DNA from: Bacteroidales bacterium | Lineage (GTDB): Bacteria; Bacteroidota; Bacteroidia; Bacteroidales; WCHB1-69 | Assembly (NCBI GenBank): GCA_031272415.1 | Contig: JAISTU010000127.1 | Coordinates: 1-33,914 of the forward strand | Length of the DNA stretch: 33,914 nt | Reading direction: 5' to 3' | In this document: one piece after another, positions 28,223 through 33,914 of the stretch | Layout: each line of letters begins with the position of its first letter | Numbering within the stretch: the first letter of the stretch is position 1 | Made by a program: the position numbers and the translations under genes | Notes under the pieces: model-generated | The model's input: the letters and a program-made list of their open reading frames with translations, nothing else | Databases searched by the model: none | Told to the model about the DNA's origin: nothing

Positions 28223-29269
28223 TTATTGTATTTTCCACATTTCTTGGAACAATTTTTGTTTATCAACCGCTACTACACCAATTTCTTCGCACACCAAACC
28301 GCCTGCCAAATTCGCCATTGCCACCGTTTTTTCTATTGGCAAACCGATTGATAAGCCCAATGCTGCAACGCTAATAACAGTATCTCCTGCGCCGGAAACA
28401 TCCGCAATATTTCGCAAATGTGCCGCAATGTGAATTTGCTCAATACCTGTGTTTTTCTTTTGATAAACAATCATTCCATCCGCCGAAAGTGTCAGCAAAA
28501 TCATCTGATGCCCTTTCTCCTCCATAAAACGCTCAATGGCAGTCAAAAACGGCTCACTTTTATAATCCATATCGGACAATCCCAAACCTTGAGTGAGTTC
28601 TTTTAAATTGGGTTTAAAGATTGTAATATCTTGATAATGAGTGAAATTATTTTTTTTAGGGTCGGTCAAAACAGGAATTTTTTTGTCCTTGCAAAGCGTA
28701 ACAATAGAATGTATAATCTGCTTTGTAATCACTCCCTTATCATAATCCTCAAAAATAACTGCATCAATTTGTTGTGTATCAATGATTTGTGTAAATTTTG
28801 AAAGCAAATTATCAACGTCTTTTGGGGATAAATTGTCATCCATTTCATCATCTATGCGTAAAAGTTGCATTTTGTTACCAATAATGCGGTATTTTGTGGT
28901 GCAAATACGTTCTTCGCTTTTAAGAATACCGTCCAAAGTAAGCCCTTTGGCATTCATTTGTTGCTCAAAAATGGCACTTTTGGCATCTTTCCCAATAACG
29001 CTCAGCAAAATCGGCGTAGCACCTAACGACTTTATATTGAGTGCCACATTGGAAGCACCGCCTAAACAAACATAACGATTGCGAAGGTTGACAATCGGCA
29101 CCGGCGCCTCAGGTGAGATCCGACTCACGTCCCCGATAATGTAATCATCCAACATCACATCGCCGATGATGAGAATGTTTTTTTGTTCAAATTCTTTAAA
29201 AATAGCACTAATTTGCTCTTGAGATATATTTTTTTCTATATTTTTGTTTGAGTTTGACATTTGCAACAT
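28223..29269 (-). CDS. D-glycero-beta-D-manno-heptose-7-phosphate kinase (RfaE1/HldE kinase domain)
   Basis: ILIIGDVMLDDYIIGDVSRISPEAPVPIV, GGASNVALNI, DVSGAGDTVISVAALGLS. Confidence 0.9.
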   Translation of the reverse strand: MLQMSNSNKNIEKNISQEQISAIFKEFEQKNILIIGDVMLDDYIIGDVSRISPEAPVPIVNLRNRYVCLGGASNVALNIKSLGATPILLSVIGKDAKSAIFEQQMNAKGLTLDGILKSEERICTTKYRIIGNKMQLLRIDDEMDDNLSPKDVDNLLSKFTQIIDTQQIDAVIFEDYDKGVITKQIIHSIVTLCKDKKIPVLTDPKKNNFTHYQDITIFKPNLKELTQGLGLSDMDYKSEPFLTAIERFMEEKGHQMILLTLSADGMIVYQKKNTGIEQIHIAAHLRNIADVSGAGDTVISVAALGLSIGLPIEKTVAMANLAGGLVCEEIGVVAVDKQKLFQEMWKIQ

Positions 29270-29607
29270 GTTGATTCAGAGATTTTTATGGGTAATTGAT
29301 TATTTTGCCATTCCAAAATGCCACCTTTGAGGATAAGTATATTCACAAGTCCCTCATTAACAAGCATTTTGTATGCTTTGAAACTTTGTATTCCCAAAAG
29401 ACAACAGATGAACAATAGACGCTCTTTGGGCAAATTTTCTATTTGAGACTGCAGTTTATCAAATGGAATACAAATTTGTTCAGGGCAGTCAATTTTGCGG
29501 TCATTTATTTCTTCTTTGCTCCTAATGTCCAACAAAATGCCTTCCCCTTGCTGTAAAAGTTCCCACGCTTTGGCAGGCTGTATGTATATTTTATGATTAT
29601 TTTGCAT
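29236..29607 (-). CDS. Rhodanese-like domain protein with cysteine-rich tail
   Basis: GILLDIRSKEEINDRKID...ICIPFDKL...LLFICCLLGIQSFKAYKMLVNEGLVNILILKGGILEWQ; tail STCCKCQTQTKI. Confidence 0.8.
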   Translation of the reverse strand: MQNNHKIYIQPAKAWELLQQGEGILLDIRSKEEINDRKIDCPEQICIPFDKLQSQIENLPKERLLFICCLLGIQSFKAYKMLVNEGLVNILILKGGILEWQNNQLPIKISESTCCKCQTQTKI

Positions 29608-29639
29608 TATTTTTTTAATAAATTAAAACAACTTTTTTA

Positions 29640-29647
29640 CAAAGATA
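29640..29647 (-). promoter_or_regulatory. Bacteroidetes -7 promoter element for the rhodanese/heptose kinase genes
   Basis: CAAAGATA on +, 33 nt upstream of ATG 29607. Confidence 0.6.
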
Positions 29648-29766
29648 CACATTTTTTTTAGTGGAGAGTTGAAAGCCCGAAATTGAAAGTTATTTTTTCA
29701 CCTTTCCCTTTGTCCCCCTTCAGGTATGTCATTGCCACTACACCATCCCTTCAATTCAAAAAGAAA

Positions 29767-29804
29767 CTCCTTTTTATCACGGTTTTATCCGTAACAAAAA
29801 GGAG
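29767..29804 (-). terminator. Rho-independent terminator for rny
   Basis: Minus strand CTCCTTTTTGTTACGG-ATAAAA-CCGTGATAAAAAGGAG followed by TTTCTTTTT; 16-bp stem allowing wobbles, just after the rny stop. Confidence 0.8.
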
Positions 29805-29826
29805 CAAATTATATTATAGTATAGTC

Positions 29827-31368
29827 TTATTTTGCGTAACTTACGGCTCGTGTTTCACGAACAACAGTTATTTTGATTTGTCCGGGGTATGTCATTTCAT
29901 TTTGAATTTTTTTAGACAAGTCCAATGATAATTGATTGGTTTGTGCATCGTCTAATTTTTCTGCTCCTACAATGACACGCAATTCCCTACCTGCTTGAAT
30001 AGCATACGTTTTAACCACGCCCGGATACGAGAGTGCCAATTCTTCCAAATCTTTGAGTCGCTTTGCGTATGCTTCAACAACTTCACGTCTTGCGCCCGGT
30101 CTTGCTCCTGAAATAGCATCGCACGCCTGAACAATTGGAGAGATAAGCGTCAGCATTTCCGTTTCGTCGTGGTGAGAAGCAATGGCATTTACAATTTCAG
30201 GTTTTTCTTTGTACTTTTCTGCAATTTGACCGCCCAATTCTGCATGTGGCAAATCAGGCTCATTATCAGGTACTTTGCCGATGTCATGCAACAGCCCTGC
30301 ACGTTTGGCTAATTTAGCATTTAATCCCAATTCTGCCGACATAGTGGCACACAATAGGGCTACTTCTTTGGAATGTTGCAACAAATTTTGACCATAAGAA
30401 GACCTGTATTTCATTTTGCCTACTAAACGTACCAATTCGTGGTGCATGCCATGTATGCCCAAATCAATGGTTGTCCGTTTGCCGGTTTCGATAATATCTT
30501 GTTCAATTTGTCGCTTAATTTTTGCAACTACCTCTTCGATACGTCCGGGGTGAATGCGTCCATCGTTGACCAATTTTGCCAATGCAAGTCGCGCCACCTC
30601 CCTACGAACAGGGTCAAAACTTGACAAAGTTATCGCATCCGGCGAGTCGTCAATAATAATATCAACACCTGTCATGGACTCCAAAGTACGAATATTTCTG
30701 CCCTCACGTCCAATAATTCTTCCTTTAATCTCCTCATTATCAAGATTAAAAACTGACACTGAATTTTCATGCGTATGCTCAACGGCAGTCCTTTGAATGG
30801 TTTTGATAACAATCTTTTTTGCCTCTAAATGAGCGGCTTGTTTTGCCTCTTCTACAATATCTTTTATCAACACAGAAGCATCACTTCGGGCGTCATCCCG
30901 CAACGTTTCTATCAACTCTTTTTTTGCCTCTTCTACCGACAAACCGGCGATAGATTCCAATTGCTCTTGTTGCTGTTTTTGTGCTTTATTTAACTCTGCC
31001 TGTCGCTTTTTGACAGCGTCCAATTGCAGACTTAATGCTTGTTGTAATTGATTGACTTCGTTTTGTTTACGCTGTAATGCCTCTTGTTTTTGAGAATGAG
31101 ATTGCTCTTTTTGTTTGAGCCTGTTTTCGGCAATAGATAACTGTTTGCTTTTATCAGCCATCTGTTTTTCATGCTCGCTTTTGAGTTGCAAAAATTTCTC
31201 TTTTGCCTGCAAAATACGCTCTTTTTTTATCAATTCAGCCTCTTCTGTTGCTTCTTTGATAATGCGACTGACTTTATTTTTAGAACGAACATGCGCTATA
31301 AACCATGTAACGCCTACTCCTATGATAATCCCTGCTATAATTGCAATTACTGTTATTATATTTGTCAT
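29827..31368 (-). CDS. rny: Ribonuclease Y
   Basis: N-terminal TM, long coiled coil, KH ([26 protein letters not shown]) and HD ([10 protein letters not shown]) domains. Confidence 0.96.
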   Translation of the reverse strand: MTNIITVIAIIAGIIIGVGVTWFIAHVRSKNKVSRIIKEATEEAELIKKERILQAKEKFLQLKSEHEKQMADKSKQLSIAENRLKQKEQSHSQKQEALQRKQNEVNQLQQALSLQLDAVKKRQAELNKAQKQQQEQLESIAGLSVEEAKKELIETLRDDARSDASVLIKDIVEEAKQAAHLEAKKIVIKTIQRTAVEHTHENSVSVFNLDNEEIKGRIIGREGRNIRTLESMTGVDIIIDDSPDAITLSSFDPVRREVARLALAKLVNDGRIHPGRIEEVVAKIKRQIEQDIIETGKRTTIDLGIHGMHHELVRLVGKMKYRSSYGQNLLQHSKEVALLCATMSAELGLNAKLAKRAGLLHDIGKVPDNEPDLPHAELGGQIAEKYKEKPEIVNAIASHHDETEMLTLISPIVQACDAISGARPGARREVVEAYAKRLKDLEELALSYPGVVKTYAIQAGRELRVIVGAEKLDDAQTNQLSLDLSKKIQNEMTYPGQIKITVVRETRAVSYAK

Positions 31369-31465
31369 CTTTTATTTTACTATATTTAACTACTGTTTAT
31401 TTAACTACTATCCTATTTTTTTTTTTACTATATACTTCTATTTCCCATAAATTAAAGAACGTTCA

Positions 31466-31655
31466 AAAAAAAGAAATCCCGCTTGCGTCAAGTGGCTTTT
31501 AAACTCCATTCTATAGGATTGCAGCCTCCGAAACCGGTCAAGTTACCGCAGATTGCTCTGCACTTTAACGCCTCCGAGTCGACCGCACAAGTTTGTTACT
31601 GTTGAGTTTAACAAACGATATTGACGCCCTGCGGGATATTCCTCTATTTCATTTG
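31466..31655 (-). ncRNA. ssrS: 6S RNA (SsrS)
   Basis: Minus strand: terminal stem AUCCCGC..GCGUCAA / UUGACGC..GCGGGAU (31637-31621 with 31488-31476), inner stems UUAAACUC/GAGUUUAA and CGGUC/GACCG, apical GCAGA-GCAA-UCUGC hairpin, then a T-rich tract; sits between zapA and rny. Confidence 0.78.
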
Positions 31656-31661
31656 CATATA

Positions 31662-31669
31662 CAAAATTA
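31662..31669 (-). promoter_or_regulatory. Bacteroidetes -7 box for the 6S RNA, overlapping the zapA stop codon
   Basis: CAAAATTA on +, i.e. TAATTTTG on -, matches TAnnTTTG; its first three bases are the zapA TAA. Confidence 0.55.
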
Positions 31670-31972
31670 TTGTTCCTTATCTTCTAAAATTTCGTTCACA
31701 ATTTGTTGAACTTTGCCTAATTTATACTTTAATTCTGTATCTACAAATTCTTGTTTTTCAATAAAATAAACCTCATTAACCGCAGAATTGAAAGCCGCAT
31801 ACCTCAATTGTTCAAGCATATCGGTAATGTGATTGTCTTCGGCTAATCTCTGTATATAGCCTTGTAATCGCGCCTCTGCTTTGCGATACAAATCTTCTTC
31901 CGATGCTTTAATCGTTACTTTTATGGGCTGCCCAGCCACATGAAAAACTACTAACTTCTTGCCTTCTGCCAT
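31667..31972 (-). CDS. zapA: Cell division protein ZapA
   Basis: VFHVAGQPIKVTIKASEEDLYRKAEARLQGYIQRLAE; 101 aa, adjacent to the 6S RNA candidate. Confidence 0.85.
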   Translation of the reverse strand: MAEGKKLVVFHVAGQPIKVTIKASEEDLYRKAEARLQGYIQRLAEDNHITDMLEQLRYAAFNSAVNEVYFIEKQEFVDTELKYKLGKVQQIVNEILEDKEQ

Positions 31973-31976
31973 TGCT

Positions 31977-32264
31977 TTATTCTTCTAATAATGTTATGCA
32001 CTTATCTATTTGCTGCACTAATGCGTTTATTTTGCGTTTCACATCTGCTTTAGAATTGGAGGCATCTACCGCCAAGCCCAACTTAAATTTCACTAATTCA
32101 GTGGCTTGCGATTTTACCTTCGTTTCCAAAGCAGAGATTCTATCCCGCATTTCTTTGTTTCTGCTTCTAAATTTAGCATTTTCCGCTTTCAATGCGTGGT
32201 ATTTCTCTGCCATTTGGAGTATTTTACTTTCCAGTTCAAGACTTAATATCTTTAATTCCTGCAT
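31977..32264 (-). CDS. Small coiled-coil protein upstream of zapA (ZapB-like)
   Basis: 95 aa heptad-rich sequence LELESKILQMAEKYHALKAENAKFRSRNKEMRDRISALETKV. Confidence 0.6.
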   Translation of the reverse strand: MQELKILSLELESKILQMAEKYHALKAENAKFRSRNKEMRDRISALETKVKSQATELVKFKLGLAVDASNSKADVKRKINALVQQIDKCITLLEE

Positions 32265-32300
32265 TTTATAACTTCTTTAGCGTTCAAAAATACCTTTTTA

Positions 32301-32308
32301 CAAAGATA
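32301..32308 (-). promoter_or_regulatory. Bacteroidetes -7 promoter element for the zapB-like/zapA genes
   Basis: CAAAGATA on +, 37 nt upstream of ATG 32264. Confidence 0.6.
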
Positions 32309-32319
32309 CACTTTTTCTT

Positions 32320-32390
32320 CAATAAAAAATTAAAAATTAAAAAAAAAAAATTAAAAATTGAGAATTGAGAATTAAGAATTGAGAATTATT
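32320..32390. repeat. Heptamer array upstream of the zapB-like gene
   Basis: AATAAAA AATTAAA AATTAAA AAAAAAA AATTAAA AATTGAG AATTGAG AATTAAG AATTGAG AATT. Confidence 0.88.
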
Positions 32391-32504
32391 TTTTTTGCAT
32401 TTTGGGATAAAAACGTTCTAAAAAATGTTTTTTCCCGTCGAAACCACGATTTTTTAATAAGATTTAAATATCTACACTTTACACTCTAAAAATCTACACT
32501 CTAC

Positions 32505-32540
32505 ACTCTAAAATAAAAAGAGGGAACAACGCTGCTCCCC
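32505..32540 (-). terminator. Rho-independent terminator for the T9SS cargo gene
   Basis: Minus strand GGGAGCA-GCGT-TGTTCCC then CTCTTTTTATTTT, downstream of the 32565 stop. Confidence 0.65.
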
Positions 32541-32564
32541 CTTCTAAACAAATCAAGTTTTTTT

Positions 32565-33914
32565 CTATTTTACGCTCATTTTTCTTACCAACTTCTGACC
32601 TTCAAATTCCATAGAATAGAAGTAGATGCCGGAAGAAAGACCATTGAGGTCAAAAATGATGTTGTTTGTGCCGACTATTGCATCAACGCTTTGAGTATAA
32701 ATCACTTGTCCTGCTGTGGTGTAAATGTTGAATGTCGCTTTGCCGTCATGAGGGAGTGAGTATTCAACTTTTGTGGTGTTGCCAGCAGGATTGGGGATGT
32801 TTTGAGAAAGGGTAATGCTTTCTTTACTTGTTGGCAAAACTGCATTTGGAGGCACTACCGTATCTACTGCTGTGCGTGTGATAGAGAGTGTGTCATTGAG
32901 CGGGGTGCGGTCTTGCGTTTCCAAATACACTTTGACATAATATGTGTCCGTATCAGGCACAATGTAGGCACGTGAGCAAGTGTATGTATATTCTTCCCCT
33001 TGTATTATTTGCGACACATTATCTGTCTGCGTAAAGGCAACAGTAGCCCCATAACCGACTTCTACATGCACTTTTACGTTGTTGAAATCATTGTCGGGGT
33101 CATTGTTTTGCAATTTAGCCCAAACAGTTATCGGGCGTCCGGTGGAGTCATCATCACTGCCTGACGGATTTTCAATGGATATAAGTGCAATATCGTGTAA
33201 ATCAACACATTCTGCAATGCCATGACTGTGAGCAATTTGTGCATCGCAAGATAAATATACAAACGAACTTACATTGAAATAGGCACTGTAAGGAGCGGTG
33301 TAAGTTGCACTAAATGTGTGAATTACAGAATCTCCTGCAACTAAACCCGCACTCAATGTATCCACTGCGGTGGCTATGGTATCCGAACCATCTACAACGT
33401 ACATAATTGCCACAATATCACCAAAATCCACATTTCCTGTATTGCGAATAAGAATATCTTGTGTCTGTATGGTGTTGGGGAATACGCAAGTTGTTGGTTG
33501 TGAGGGAGTTGTCAAATTGAGCAAATTGGACTGTAATTCAGGCAATAAAGCAAAGGAAGTCGAAATACTGTCATTGTTTGCCTCATCATCAATTGATGTT
33601 GCCATAAATGCCTCAATATTGTAAGTCCCTGCAACAAAATTATGACCGCTAAATACCTCAATTGTATCAGAAGCATAGCCCGCTAATGAGCCGATAAGAG
33701 GTATATTGAAAGCCTGTGTCCATGTGCCACTTACATTGACCTGCAATGAAGTCGGATATTTGCTGTAATCTATTGCCTGTGCTGTTTGATTGGTCAGCAC
33801 TATGCTCAAATTTTTATTATCCATATCACAAACGCTCATTGTGTCAAGCAACATGGCAGTAATTGCCACATCTTGACTGGCTACAATTCGCACTCTATCA
33901 ATGTATTGAGCAAC
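32565..33914 (-). CDS. Secreted protein with type IX secretion type A sorting domain (C-terminal part; runs off right edge)
   Basis: C-terminus LSQNIPNPAGNTTKVEYSLPHDGKATFNIYTTAGQVIY...IFDLNGLSSGIYFYSMEFEGQKLVRKMSVK; frame open upstream of the listed GTG (VAQYIDR precedes it). Confidence 0.9.
   Translation of the reverse strand, partial: VAQYIDRVRIVASQDVAITAMLLDTMSVCDMDNKNLSIVLTNQTAQAIDYSKYPTSLQVNVSGTWTQAFNIPLIGSLAGYASDTIEVFSGHNFVAGTYNIEAFMATSIDDEANNDSISTSFALLPELQSNLLNLTTPSQPTTCVFPNTIQTQDILIRNTGNVDFGDIVAIMYVVDGSDTIATAVDTLSAGLVAGDSVIHTFSATYTAPYSAYFNVSSFVYLSCDAQIAHSHGIAECVDLHDIALISIENPSGSDDDSTGRPITVWAKLQNNDPDNDFNNVKVHVEVGYGATVAFTQTDNVSQIIQGEEYTYTCSRAYIVPDTDTYYVKVYLETQDRTPLNDTLSITRTAVDTVVPPNAVLPTSKESITLSQNIPNPAGNTTKVEYSLPHDGKATFNIYTTAGQVIYTQSVDAIVGTNNIIFDLNGLSSGIYFYSMEFEGQKLVRKMSVK

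Noticed and set aside
33870-33893. GTG start at 33893 as the true start of the T9SS cargo protein
   Set aside because: The frame stays open to the window edge (VAQYIDR precedes it), so the gene is truncated by the window.

Overview
The window looks like a Bacteroidetes chromosomal segment: TAnnTTTG-type promoters, type IX secretion sorting domains, NusB and S16 of the phylum type, RNase Y and ZapA. Most of it is housekeeping: nusB, rpoN, tadA, ribE, rimM, rpsP, sufB, manC, an RND pump, tatA/tatC, a heptose kinase, rny and zapA. Four things stand out. (1) An AAA ATPase/PD-(D/E)XK gene (25551-26972) is flanked on both sides by the same ~50-bp palindrome. Two further ~210-bp units lie beyond its 3' end, each being the palindrome plus a colinear, stop-ridden copy of the gene's 3' end; this looks like a mobile or recombining cassette with MITE-like derivatives. 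(2) A dispersed intergenic heptamer repeat (AATTAAA / AGTTGAA / AATTGAG / AGTGTAG, roughly ARTKRAR) keeps 7-nt phase at about 10 loci. It often sits just upstream of a TGTATCTTTG promoter and downstream of a second conserved block (TTTTAGAACRTTTTTNTCCCAAAATGCAAAAAA). (3) A compact three-gene operon, RecQ-like helicase / winged-helix PRTase / DprA-like protein, is inserted directly after a solitary sufB and resembles RqlHI/PsyrTA-type defence or toxin-antitoxin loci. (4) A probable 6S RNA lies between zapA and rny. A truncated restriction-modification locus occupies the left edge. No searches or folding programs were run; all calls come from reading the sequence and the supplied translations.
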